Below the pieces are notes generated by a model. The model worked only from the letters and a program-made list of their open reading frames with translations. It did no database searches and was not told the DNA's origin. From Clostridiales bacterium (GTDB lineage Bacteria; Bacillota; Clostridia; Oscillospirales; Oscillospiraceae), in the NCBI GenBank assembly GCA_014799565.1, contig JAAVHT010000011.1:56424-117303 (forward strand): a stretch of DNA of 60,880 nucleotides. The letters are read 5' to 3'. Positions 1 through 7,197 of this stretch are shown piece after piece. The number at the start of each line of letters is the position of its first letter. The first letter of the stretch is position 1. Made by a program: the position numbers and the translations under genes.

Positions 1-309
1 GTCATCGCCGTGTCGGTGTGCGACAACGAGGAACTGTTTTCCTGCGTGGGCTTTGAGGGCGGCTCCTTCCGGGACTGCACCCGGGTGGCGGCGCTGGACC
101 CGGCCATGTGGACGCAGCTCTTTACCCTCAACGCCCCTGCCCTGTCCAAAATGGTGGCTGAGCTGGAGGATCGGATCCATCAGTACCGGGTGGCCATCGA
201 ACACAACGACCGGGACACGCTGCACGCCATGCTGGCGTCCGCGTCAAACCGGAAAAAGCAGATCAACCTGGAGCGGGCCCGCGGCGACGACGTGCGCCCC
301 GGCTTCTAA
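1..309 (+). CDS. tyrA: Prephenate dehydrogenase, C-terminal part (cut by window start)
   Basis: The reading frame is open from base 1 and ends at the TAA at 307-309, so only about the last 102 residues are present. The residues SFRDCTRVAALDPAMW and the following TQLFTLN match the C-terminal helical (dimerisation) domain of prephenate dehydrogenases, which oxidatively decarboxylate prephenate to 4-hydroxyphenylpyruvate in tyrosine synthesis. The NAD-binding Rossmann domain would lie upstream, outside the window. A GTG at 10 is internal and should not be taken as the start. The gene stands just before yabP on the same strand but is functionally unrelated to it. Family assignment is by motif recognition and is fairly sure. 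Confidence 0.85.
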   Translation, partial: VIAVSVCDNEELFSCVGFEGGSFRDCTRVAALDPAMWTQLFTLNAPALSKMVAELEDRIHQYRVAIEHNDRDTLHAMLASASNRKKQINLERARGDDVRPGF

Positions 310-323
310 AGCGTCCATTTCTA

Positions 324-353
324 CACATAATCCTGGGACAAACCCCATATGTA
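324..353 (+). promoter_or_regulatory. Candidate sporulation (sigma-E-like) promoter for yabP
   Basis: A CACATAAT box at 324-331 and a CATATGTA box at 346-353 are separated by 14 bases, which resembles the mother-cell sigma-E pattern (-35 xATATT, -10 CATACAxT). It lies 30 bases before the yabP start, which has a strong AAGGAGA ribosome site. yabP is sigma-E controlled in spore formers studied so far. The match is imperfect and is inferred by eye. Confidence 0.3.
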
Positions 354-383
354 TGGACTATCAAAATTCAAGGAGATGGTTCC

Positions 384-662
384 ATGACATATGAAAGCGG
401 GCTGCCTGCCCCCCACCATGTGGTGATTGAAAACCGGCAGAGCCTCACCGTGTCCGGCGTGGAGGACGTGGGGCGCTTTGACGAAACTACCATCGAGCTG
501 ACCACCTCCCAGGGCACCATGGTGGTGACCGGGGAGGATCTGCATATCGAAAAGCTGTCTCTGGATGGCGGCGACCTGAAGGTGGAAGGGCACGTGGACG
601 CCATTTCCTACGAGGACGATGGCACTGAGCGGGGCGGATTCCTCTCCCGCCTGTTCCGCTGA
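384..662 (+). CDS. yabP: Sporulation protein YabP
   Basis: A 92-residue protein with the YabP/YqfC-type fold signature: HHVVIENRQSLTVSGVEDVGRFDE, then a TTSQGTMVVTGEDLHIEKLSLD block and VEGHVDAISY. YabP is a small mother-cell protein required for spore coat or cortex assembly. The ATG at 384 follows AAGGAGA at the right distance. The gene is followed two bases later by yabQ, then divIC and an S1-domain gene, the same order as yabP-yabQ-divIC-yabR in Bacillus subtilis, which strongly supports the call. The tail GGFLSRLFR is typical of clostridial members. Confidence 0.93.
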   Translation: MTYESGLPAPHHVVIENRQSLTVSGVEDVGRFDETTIELTTSQGTMVVTGEDLHIEKLSLDGGDLKVEGHVDAISYEDDGTERGGFLSRLFR

Positions 663-664
663 CC

Positions 665-1336
665 ATGCACGTAGACATCGCGGGCCAGGCGGCGGTCTTT
701 GGCCTGAGCCTCCTGCTGGGGGCGGCGCTGGGCCTTGTCTACGATGGAATGCGCGCCCTGCGCCGGAGCCTGAAGCTGGCCTGGCTGGCCTTCCTGCTGG
801 ATCTGCTGTTCTGGCTGGGGGCGACAGCGGCCCTGTTCGCCCTCACCCTCCTGTGGGACGACGGACAGGTTCGCATCTACCACATGGCCGCGGCGGCTTT
901 GGGCGGCGGACTGTACTTTCTCACACTCAGCCATCTGGTGCTGCCCGCGCTGCTGTGGCTGGCGGGCCGGATCCGGGCGCTGTGGCGGCTGCTCACCGCT
1001 CCCGCCCGCCGGGCGGCCAGGGCCGGAAAAAAATTTTTAAAAAATCAAAAAAACCTCTTCCAAAATTGGCTGAGCTGGTATAGAATAAATGTGTTATACC
1101 GTTTCGCCAGAAACGGGGAGGAGGGAGCGAGACGCCATGAAGCTGAAGCGAGCCGGTTTGCCCACAAAACTGCTGGTGCTGGTGCTGCTGGCCGCCGTGG
1201 CCATCGCTCTGCTGTCCACCCACGCCCAGCTCAACGCCGCCCAGGCAGACCGGGACGCGCTGAGCCGCCAGGTGCAGGAGCAGCGGGAGGCAAACGCCGC
1301 GCTGCAGGACAGCATCGACCACAGCGACGATCCTGA
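665..1336 (+). CDS. yabQ: Spore cortex biosynthesis protein YabQ (3' end uncertain, overlaps divIC)
   Basis: The N-terminal ~125 residues form a polytopic membrane protein (hydrophobic segments near residues 5-20, 38-62 and 74-105) with GLVYDGMRALRR, typical of YabQ, which is needed for the spore cortex. Position between yabP and divIC agrees with Bacillus. The frame runs on to 1336, overlapping divIC by 200 bases, but residues after about 160 (rich in R, G, A, P) look like out-of-frame translation of divIC. At 1027-1053 there are A7, T5, A6 and A7 runs. A shift there into another frame would end the protein at 1081-1083 (IFKKSKKPLPKLAELV) or at 1038-1040, before divIC. The true C-terminus cannot be decided here: natural read-through, slippage or sequencing error are all possible. 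Confidence 0.75.
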   Translation: MHVDIAGQAAVFGLSLLLGAALGLVYDGMRALRRSLKLAWLAFLLDLLFWLGATAALFALTLLWDDGQVRIYHMAAAALGGGLYFLTLSHLVLPALLWLAGRIRALWRLLTAPARRAARAGKKFLKNQKNLFQNWLSWYRINVLYRFARNGEEGARRHEAEASRFAHKTAGAGAAGRRGHRSAVHPRPAQRRPGRPGRAEPPGAGAAGGKRRAAGQHRPQRRS

Positions 1337-1415
1337 GTACCTGGCCGACATCGCCCGGAGCCGTCTGGGCCTGGTGGAGCCGGGAGAGATCGAGTTCGTG
1401 GACTCTTCCAAGTAA
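1137..1415 (+). CDS. divIC: Septum formation initiator (DivIC/FtsB family)
   Basis: A 92-residue single-pass membrane protein: short basic N-terminus, a hydrophobic helix at residues 10-28 (LLVLVLLAAVAIALL), then a heptad-rich coiled coil (NAAQADRDALSRQVQEQREA) and the C-terminal block DPEYLADIARSRLGLVEPGEIEF, the FtsB/DivIC hallmark ending. It takes part in the FtsL/DivIB complex of the divisome. An upstream in-frame ATG at 1089 exists, but the ATG at 1137 has a GGAGGAGGGA ribosome site and fits family length. The gene lies between yabQ and the S1-domain gene as in Bacillus. Confidence 0.9.
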   Translation: MKLKRAGLPTKLLVLVLLAAVAIALLSTHAQLNAAQADRDALSRQVQEQREANAALQDSIDHSDDPEYLADIARSRLGLVEPGEIEFVDSSK

Positions 1416-1451
1416 AAAATCCTACATGATGGAGAGGGAAAAAAGAGATTT

Positions 1452-1940
1452 ATGGGGATTGAAGTTGGTTCTATCTTGGATGGAAAGGTGACGGGGATCA
1501 CCAAATTCGGCGCGTTCGTCGCGCTGCCCGGAAATCGCTCCGGGCTGGTACATATCTCGGAGATCGCCTACTCCTACGTCAGTGACGTGCACGATCTGCT
1601 CTCTGAGGGACAAGAGGTGAAGGTGAAGGTCATCGGCATTGATGACAGCAACCGCATCAACCTGTCCATCAAGCAGGCTCTGCCTCCGCCGCCTCGGCCG
1701 GAGCGCCGATCCGGCCCCCGTCCCGGCGGGCCCAATGACCGCCCCCGTCCCGAGGGAGACCACCGTCCGCAGAGCCGCCGTCCCGCCCCCAGCCGCGGCT
1801 ATGTTCCTGAGCCCTCCCAGCCCAAGGGCCCGGCCAGCTTTGAGGATCAGCTCAAGCAGTTCATGGCCAGTTCCGACAGCAAGCTCTCTGAGCTTCACAT
1901 GAACGAGAAACGGGGCAGCCGCCGGGGCGGAAGAAAATAA
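1452..1940 (+). CDS. yabR: S1 domain RNA-binding protein (YabR-like)
   Basis: Residues 1-75 form a single S1 RNA-binding domain: VGSILDGKVTGITKFGAFVAL, GLVHISEIA, then GQEVKVKVIGID and RINLSIKQ. The remainder to residue 162 is a low-complexity tail rich in Pro, Arg and Gly (about 80-130), followed by a short conserved end containing FEDQLKQFMASSDSKLSEL and a basic terminus. YabR/general stress protein 13-type S1 proteins associate with ribosomes or RNA; the exact role is unknown. The position directly after divIC matches the Bacillus yabQ-divIC-yabR order. The Pro/Arg-rich tail is longer than in Bacillus YabR, as seen in many clostridia. Confidence 0.85.
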   Translation: MGIEVGSILDGKVTGITKFGAFVALPGNRSGLVHISEIAYSYVSDVHDLLSEGQEVKVKVIGIDDSNRINLSIKQALPPPPRPERRSGPRPGGPNDRPRPEGDHRPQSRRPAPSRGYVPEPSQPKGPASFEDQLKQFMASSDSKLSELHMNEKRGSRRGGRK

Positions 1941-1999
1941 GATCAACACGAGGGGGACGCGGCCGCGCGTCTCCCTCTTTGTTTAAGGAGGAAATCCCT

Positions 2000-3151
2000 A
2001 TGCTTATCGTCAACGGCGTCATCCACACCATGGAGATGGGAACCATCCCCGACGGCTTCGTGCTGGTCAAGGGCAGCCGCATCGCCCAGGTGGGCCCCAT
2101 GTCCGACCTGCCCGACGACCCCGGCCCCACCGGCCTGATCGACGCCCAGGGGGGGCACGTCCTCCCCGGCTTTATCGACGCCCACTGCCACATGGGATTA
2201 TATGGCTCCAGCAGCCCCCAGGAGGATGACCTCAATGAGGGCTCCTCCCCCTGCACCCCGCACATCCGGGCGCTGGACGGCGTGGATCCTATGAACCTCT
2301 ATTTTGAGGACGCCCGCCGGGCTGGGGTGACCTGCGTCCTCACCGGCCCCGGCTCCGCCAACCCCATCGCGGGGCAGTCGGTGCTGCTGAAAACCGCCGG
2401 CACGGTCATCGACCAGATGGTGGTGCGCTCCCCCGCCGCCATGAAATTCGCCCTGGGGGAAAATCCCAAGCGCTGCCACAAAGAGCATGGCCCCGCCACC
2501 CGCATGGCCACCGCCGCCCTCATCCGGGACAAGCTGACCCAGGCGCTGAACTATGATCTGAAGTGCGCCCAGGCCCAGGCTGACAGCGAGGCGCACGCCC
2601 CGGAGTTCGACGCCCAGCTGGAGGCCCTGCGCCCGGTGGTCACCGGGCGTCTGCCCGCCCACTTCCACGCCCACCGGGCGGACGACATCGCCACCGCTTT
2701 GCGCATCAGCCGCGAATTTGGGCTGGACTGCGTCATCGTCCACGGCACCGAGGGGCATCTCATCGCCGACTACTTGGCCGAGGCGGGGGTTCCGGTGATT
2801 ACCGGCCCCATCCTCAATGACCGGGGCAAGCCGGAGCTGGCCAACCGCTCCATGGAGAGCACCGCCATCCTGGCAAAGGCCGGGGTGCAGGTGGCCGTCT
2901 GCACCGACCACCCGGAGAACCCCATCCAGCTTCTCCCCTTCTGCGCGGCCATGGCCGCCCGGTACGGGATGGACGACGAGGACGCCTTGGCCGCCATCAC
3001 CATCAACGCCGCCTGCATCTGCGGCGTGGGCGACCGCCTGGGCTCCCTCGCCCCCGGCAAGGATGCGGACATCGTGGTCATGGACGGCCACCCCTTCCAC
3101 TGGAAGTCCCGCGCCGTCCATGTACTCATCGACGGACAGGAGGTCATCTGA
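2000..3151 (+). CDS. Amidohydrolase family protein (imidazolonepropionase-like)
   Basis: A 383-residue metal-dependent hydrolase of the amidohydrolase superfamily. It begins with the usual beta-sandwich strand (MLIVNGVIHTM), has the metal-binding HxH at residues 62-64 (PGFIDAHCHMG), a later HFHAHRADD histidine cluster, VHGTEGH, and the conserved aspartate in VAVCTDHPENP. It closes with the typical LGSLAPGKDADIVVMDGHPF. The family includes imidazolonepropionase, dihydroorotase-like and prolidase-like enzymes; the substrate cannot be told from sequence. The ATG at 2000 follows AAGGAGG; an upstream in-frame ATG at 1979 overlaps that site and is unlikely. The stop abuts the start of the fumarase-like gene, suggesting co-translation. 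Confidence 0.85.
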   Translation: MLIVNGVIHTMEMGTIPDGFVLVKGSRIAQVGPMSDLPDDPGPTGLIDAQGGHVLPGFIDAHCHMGLYGSSSPQEDDLNEGSSPCTPHIRALDGVDPMNLYFEDARRAGVTCVLTGPGSANPIAGQSVLLKTAGTVIDQMVVRSPAAMKFALGENPKRCHKEHGPATRMATAALIRDKLTQALNYDLKCAQAQADSEAHAPEFDAQLEALRPVVTGRLPAHFHAHRADDIATALRISREFGLDCVIVHGTEGHLIADYLAEAGVPVITGPILNDRGKPELANRSMESTAILAKAGVQVAVCTDHPENPIQLLPFCAAMAARYGMDDEDALAAITINAACICGVGDRLGSLAPGKDADIVVMDGHPFHWKSRAVHVLIDGQEVI

Positions 3152-3997
3152 ATGGTGCGGGAAATTGAGGCTGCGGCCCTGTCCGACGCGGTGCGGGCGC
3201 TGTGCATTGAGGCAAACACCATCCTGCCCCAGGATCTGCGCCGCGCGATCTGTACCGCCCGCCAAAATGAACCCTCTCCGGTGGGGCAGGCCATTCTGGG
3301 CGACCTGGTGGAGAACTACGAATTTGCCGAATCCAAGGGGCTCCCCATCTGCCAGGACACCGGCATGGCCGTGGTGTTCATGGACTGGGGCCAGGACTGC
3401 CACCTGGTGGGCGGCTTCCTGGAGGAGGCCGTCAATGACGGCGTGCGCCGGGGCTACCTGGACGGACATCTGCGGCTTTCCGTGGTGGGCGACCCCCTCA
3501 GGCGGGTGAACACCAATGACAACACCCCCGCCATCCTCCATCTGCGCATGGTGCCGGGGGATCAGGTGGATATCACCGTGGCCCCCAAGGGCTTCGGCAG
3601 CGAGAACATGACCAAACTGCGTATGTTCAACCCCTCCGTCACCGTGGAGCAGGTGGAGGACTTCATCGTGGACTGCGTCTCCCAGGCCGGCTCCAACCCC
3701 TGCCCGCCGGTGGTGGTCGGAATTGGGCTGGGGGGCACCTCGGAGGTTGCCGCGGAGCTGGCCAAGCGGGCCCTCCTCCGACCCGCCGGGGAGCGCCACC
3801 CCGACCCCTTCTACGCGGCCATGGAGGAGCGCATCCTGGAGCGGGTCAACCGCCTGGGCATCGGCCCCCAGGGGCTGGGCGGCGTCACCACTGCGCTAAG
3901 CGCCTCCATCCTCACCCAGGGCACCCACATCGCCGGACTGCCCTGCGCGGTCAATTTGGGGTGCCATGTCACCCGGCACGCCCATGTCACGCTGTAA
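3152..3997 (+). CDS. fumA: Fumarate hydratase/tartrate dehydratase alpha subunit (class I, Fe-S)
   Basis: A 281-residue protein matching the alpha subunit of two-subunit class I hydro-lyases, which use a [4Fe-4S] cluster to interconvert fumarate and malate (or dehydrate L-tartrate). The three expected cluster cysteines are visible: C67 in ICQDTG, one in NPCPPVVVGIG and one in NLGCHVTRHAHV. GSENMTKLRMFNPS is also characteristic. The start ATG directly follows the TGA of the amidohydrolase gene. No beta subunit gene follows: the next gene is prfC behind its own promoter, and no beta-like sequence was seen elsewhere in the window. The partner is either encoded elsewhere or this alpha subunit has another role. 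Confidence 0.88.
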   Translation: MVREIEAAALSDAVRALCIEANTILPQDLRRAICTARQNEPSPVGQAILGDLVENYEFAESKGLPICQDTGMAVVFMDWGQDCHLVGGFLEEAVNDGVRRGYLDGHLRLSVVGDPLRRVNTNDNTPAILHLRMVPGDQVDITVAPKGFGSENMTKLRMFNPSVTVEQVEDFIVDCVSQAGSNPCPPVVVGIGLGGTSEVAAELAKRALLRPAGERHPDPFYAAMEERILERVNRLGIGPQGLGGVTTALSASILTQGTHIAGLPCAVNLGCHVTRHAHVTL

Positions 3998-4032
3998 ACG
4001 ATAAAAAAGTTCTGGCCTTTCTCCCGCTCCTG

Positions 4033-4041
4033 TGGTATACT
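4033..4041 (+). promoter_or_regulatory. Extended -10 promoter before prfC
   Basis: TGGTATACT is an extended -10 element (TGn plus TATACT at 4036-4041). No good -35 is seen, as is common with extended -10 promoters. Transcription would begin near 4048 and include the small AUG-UAA leader. Inferred from the consensus match. Confidence 0.5.
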
Positions 4042-4061
4042 GTGGAAACCGCGATTTTATT

Positions 4062-4099
4062 AGGAGGTTCTTCCCATGTAAATGTCTGTTTTCTTCTAA
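4062..4099 (+). promoter_or_regulatory. prfC leader with start-stop codon pair and 5-codon uORF
   Basis: A strong ribosome site AGGAGG (4062-4067) is followed after 8 bases by ATG (4076) and immediately TAA (4079-4081), a minimal one-codon frame. A second ATG begins at the next base (4082) and encodes M-S-V-F-F before TAA at 4097-4099. The true prfC ribosome site and ATG follow 28 bases later. As the downstream gene encodes release factor 3, this looks like a translational sensor of termination or recycling, but the function is inference. Confidence 0.55.
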
Positions 4100-4126
4100 A
4101 ATCAAACTGAAGCAGGAGGAACTCTC

Positions 4127-5728
4127 ATGCCCCAATACGAATCTGAAATCAAGCGGCGAAGGACCTTCGCCATCATCTCCCACCCCGACGCCGGTAAAAC
4201 CACGCTGACGGAAAAATTCCTGCTGTACGGCGGGGCCATCGCCCAGGCTGGCGTGGTTAAGGGCAAGAAGAATGCCCGGGCCGCCACCTCCGATTGGATG
4301 GAGATCGAAAAGCAGCGCGGCATTTCCGTCACGTCCTCCGTCATGCAGTTCCAGTACGAGGGGTTCTGCATCAACATCCTGGACACCCCCGGCCACCAGG
4401 ACTTCTCCGAGGACACCTACCGCACCCTGATGGCGGCGGACAGCGCCGTCATGGTCATCGACGCCGCCAAGGGCGTGGAGGCCCAGACCCGGAAGCTGTT
4501 CAAGGTGTGCCGCCTGCGGGACATCCCCATCTTCACCTTCATCAACAAGATGGATCGGGAGGCCCGTGACCCCTTCGAGCTGTGCCAGGAGCTGGAGCAT
4601 GAGCTGGGCATCGACACCTATGCCGTCAACTGGCCCATCGGCTGCGGCAAGGCATTCCAGGGCGTCTACGACCGGGAGCGTCAGCGCATCATCCACTTCA
4701 CCTCCAACGGCGGCTCCAAGGCCGCCACCGCCACCGAGGTGGCCCTGGACGACCCGGCGCTGGCGGGCCTCATCGGCCAGTCCTACCGGGACCAGCTGGC
4801 CGACGAGATCGAGCTGCTGGATGGGGCCTCCTGCGAGTTCGACATGGATCGGGTGCGCCATGGGCAGCTGTCCCCGGTGTTCTTCGGTTCGGCGCTGACC
4901 AACTTCGGCGTGGAGCCCTTCCTGGAGGACTTTCTGCGCATGACCACCGCCCCCCTGCCCCGCACCGCCGGGGAGGAGCTCATCGACTCCTTTGACGACG
5001 GCTTCTCCGCCTTCGTGTTCAAGATCCAGGCCAATATGAACAAGGCCCACCGGGACCGCATCGCCTTCATGCGGGTGGTGTCCGGGCGGTTCGACGCGGA
5101 CAAGGAAGTCTACCACGTCCAGGGCGGCAAAAAGCTGAAGCTGTCCCGGCCCCAGCAGCTCATGGCGGCGGAGCGGGAGATCATCGAGGAAGCCTACGCC
5201 GGGGATATCATCGGCGTGTTCGACCCCGGCATCTTCTCCATCGGGGACACCCTTTGTATGCCGGGACACAAGTTCCAGTTCGACCCCATCCCCACCTTTG
5301 CTCCGGAACACTTCCGCCGGGTGCGGCCGCTGGACACCATGAAGCGCAAGCAGTTCCTCAAGGGCATGGAGCAGATCGCCCAGGAGGGCGCAATTCAGAT
5401 CTTCAAAACTCCCTATTCTGGTATGGAAGAGGTCATTGTGGGCGTGGTGGGCACCCTGCAGTTTGACGTGCTGGAATACCGCCTCAAGAACGAATACGGC
5501 GTGGATCTCTACGCCGAGGGCCTGCCCTACGAGTGCCTGCGCTGGATGGACCACGACGGCGACGAGCCCCTGCGGGCAGACGACCTGACCCTTCCCGGCG
5601 ACGCCATGCTGGTGGAGGATTACCGGCAGAATCAGCTGCTGCTTTTCGCCTCCCAGTGGTCCATCAACTGGACGGCGGAGCGGAACAAGAATATTACCCT
5701 GTCCGAGTTCGGCGGGGCGAAGTTCTAA
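4127..5728 (+). CDS. prfC: Peptide chain release factor 3 (RF3 GTPase)
   Basis: A 533-residue translational GTPase, close to the 529 residues of Escherichia coli RF3. The P-loop HPDAGKTT is at 19-26, the RGIS switch at 64-67, DTPGHQDF at 86-93 and NKMD at 140-143. The C-terminal domains contain LSRPQQLMAAEREIIEEAYAGDIIGV and GTLQFDVLEYRLKNEYGVD, typical of RF3 and absent from EF-G. RF3 removes RF1/RF2 from the ribosome after peptide release. The ATG at 4127 is preceded by AGGAGGA. The gene is transcribed alone, with an unusual leader upstream and a strong terminator downstream. Confidence 0.96.
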   Translation: MPQYESEIKRRRTFAIISHPDAGKTTLTEKFLLYGGAIAQAGVVKGKKNARAATSDWMEIEKQRGISVTSSVMQFQYEGFCINILDTPGHQDFSEDTYRTLMAADSAVMVIDAAKGVEAQTRKLFKVCRLRDIPIFTFINKMDREARDPFELCQELEHELGIDTYAVNWPIGCGKAFQGVYDRERQRIIHFTSNGGSKAATATEVALDDPALAGLIGQSYRDQLADEIELLDGASCEFDMDRVRHGQLSPVFFGSALTNFGVEPFLEDFLRMTTAPLPRTAGEELIDSFDDGFSAFVFKIQANMNKAHRDRIAFMRVVSGRFDADKEVYHVQGGKKLKLSRPQQLMAAEREIIEEAYAGDIIGVFDPGIFSIGDTLCMPGHKFQFDPIPTFAPEHFRRVRPLDTMKRKQFLKGMEQIAQEGAIQIFKTPYSGMEEVIVGVVGTLQFDVLEYRLKNEYGVDLYAEGLPYECLRWMDHDGDEPLRADDLTLPGDAMLVEDYRQNQLLLFASQWSINWTAERNKNITLSEFGGAKF

Positions 5729-5743
5729 GCACAAGAAAAGAAG

Positions 5744-5774
5744 CGGCCCTCCCCGGCTGGGGAGGGCCGTTTTC
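5744..5774 (+). terminator. Intrinsic terminator after prfC
   Basis: An 11-bp perfect GC stem (CGGCCCTCCCC / GGGGAGGGCCG) with a GGCT loop is followed by TTTT. It ends prfC transcription. Confidence 0.9.
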
Positions 5775-5806
5775 TCGCGTTTGTTTACTTTTTTCTTGAA
5801 GAAAGC

Positions 5807-6256
5807 TTAGGCTAAATACAATCTCATAAAAACATATCCATCTTCCACATCGTCCGAAAAGCTGAATCCCAGCTTCCTCCAAAATGTTTGGGCGACCATG
5901 TTCTCCAGCTCCACCGGAACCGAAATCCTGCTCGCGTGATATTCTTTTTGTAAATAGCTGATGCAGACCTTTGCGGCCTCTGCTCCCAGCCCTTTTCTCT
6001 GAAACGCATCGTCAATCAAAAAATTGACAATTTGATGGTTTTCCTCTCCTATATACATTGAGACAAACCCTATCATGTTATCATCATTATAAATTGCAAA
6101 TGGCCTGGTATCTTGATAAAAGACCCATGCCTCCGCCAGAGAATAGGCAACGGAATCCACAAAGCTTTCCTTTTCAACGCTTGCCCTCAAGTTTAAGCAC
6201 TGTTGATAGTTATCCTCACCAATGGTTCGCAATTTGATCAATTGTATCATCCCCAC
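5807..6256 (-). CDS. GNAT family N-acetyltransferase
   Basis: A 149-residue protein with the GNAT layout: FAIYNDDNMIGFVSMYIGEEN strands, the acetyl-CoA loop region IDDAFQRKGLGAEAAKVCISYLQ (Q/RxxGxG/A) and the C-terminal NMVAQTFWRKLGFSFSDDV. It resembles BltD/SpeG-type polyamine acetyltransferases, but the substrate is not determined. The start is the ATG at 6256 or the in-frame ATG at 6250; neither has a clear ribosome site. The gene is visibly richer in A and T than its neighbours and stands alone, convergent with prfC, which suggests recent acquisition. Confidence 0.8.
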   Translation of the reverse strand: MGMIQLIKLRTIGEDNYQQCLNLRASVEKESFVDSVAYSLAEAWVFYQDTRPFAIYNDDNMIGFVSMYIGEENHQIVNFLIDDAFQRKGLGAEAAKVCISYLQKEYHASRISVPVELENMVAQTFWRKLGFSFSDDVEDGYVFMRLYLA

Positions 6257-6303
6257 AAACTCTTAGCTTACCATTTTTATCTTATCACAGCCAATCTCAA
6301 GAT

Positions 6304-7011
6304 TCAAGGCGCACTGTCAGCAAGACAGACGCGCAGCGCATCCCGTTTGACCTCCCCCCGCTCCCACAGCAGGGCCAGCACCTGGCCGGCGCAGTCGGTT
6401 GGCAGGTCAAGCCCCTCCGCCGCCAGGGCCAGACCGTTCAGCGTCCCACCGTCATACAGCTCCACGCAGCGGCCCCAGCGGCCTCCTCCCGGGCCGAACG
6501 CCGCTGTCACGTCCGCCCCCGCCATGACGGGGCTCACCGGCAGGCCAAACTTCGCCTGCAGATACCGGGCGTAGTCCTCCCCTCCGGGGGCGTCGATGAC
6601 CAGCCCCCGCACCAGAGGACACAGCCGCTCCGCCGCCCCCTCCAGCTCCGGACACAGGCGGGGGGCGGACAGGGCCACCCTTCCACGATGGGGAGACACC
6701 CCTTCCGCCGCCAATGCTCCCAGGGCCAGCACGTCCGCGCAGGCTCGGAGCATGGGCAGGGGATCCACCGGGCGCAGCAGCGTCAGCCGGTCAGCCCAGG
6801 GGAAATCAGGCCCCAGGATCACCCGGCCCGCCCCCGCCCGAATCAGGGCGCGCTCCGCTTTTCGGAGCCGCCGCCTCAGCCGCCAAGGGGCCAGGCCCTT
6901 CGGGGCGTACACCGTCCAGCGCAGCGCCGCCAGCGGGCCCAGCTCCACCGGCTCCCCCCGTCCCCGGCCCTTCTCCCGGACGCATACCAACTGGCCCACC
7001 ATGTCCATCAC
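6304..7011 (-). CDS. Conserved hypothetical protein
   Basis: I do not recognise this protein. It is up to 235 residues long, very rich in Arg, Leu, Ala and Gly, with no signal peptide or membrane segment. A basic stretch at about 45-60 (RRRLRKAERALIRAG) is followed by VILGPDFP, and the rest suggests an alpha/beta fold (LVIDAPGGEDYARYLQAKFGLPV, CVELYDGG). The codon use matches the surrounding genes, supporting real coding. Start choice is open: GTG at 7011, ATG at 7008 or ATG at 7002; only 7002 is well spaced from the GAGG ribosome site. It is divergent from the DegV gene. Confidence 0.55.
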   Translation of the reverse strand: MMDMVGQLVCVREKGRGRGEPVELGPLAALRWTVYAPKGLAPWRLRRRLRKAERALIRAGAGRVILGPDFPWADRLTLLRPVDPLPMLRACADVLALGALAAEGVSPHRGRVALSAPRLCPELEGAAERLCPLVRGLVIDAPGGEDYARYLQAKFGLPVSPVMAGADVTAAFGPGGGRWGRCVELYDGGTLNGLALAAEGLDLPTDCAGQVLALLWERGEVKRDALRVCLADSAP

Positions 7012-7134
7012 CTCGGCAACCCATATGCGCCCCCGTCGCCAAACATGACGGCAGTTTTTTACACTTTCGGGGATATTGTAAAAAGTTTGAATACCGCCCT
7101 AAAAACCGGCAGAGGAGCTTGTACATTTCCCCGG

Positions 7135-7163
7135 TTGTATTTCCCTGCTTGAAATGATATAAT
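7135..7163 (+). promoter_or_regulatory. Vegetative promoter of the degV gene
   Basis: TTGTAT (7135-7140), a 17-base spacer, and TATAAT (7158-7163) preceded by TG make a near-ideal sigma-A promoter with extended -10. It lies 35 bases before the DegV start. Confidence 0.8.
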
Positions 7164-7197
7164 CAGGCAACTAAAAGACGAAACGGAGGCTTCTCCC

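Noticed and set aside
2198-5734. Long minus-strand open frames opposite the amidohydrolase, fumarase and prfC genes
   Set aside because: The plus-strand proteins are clear family members with intact motifs; the minus frames have Gly/His/Val-biased shadow composition.
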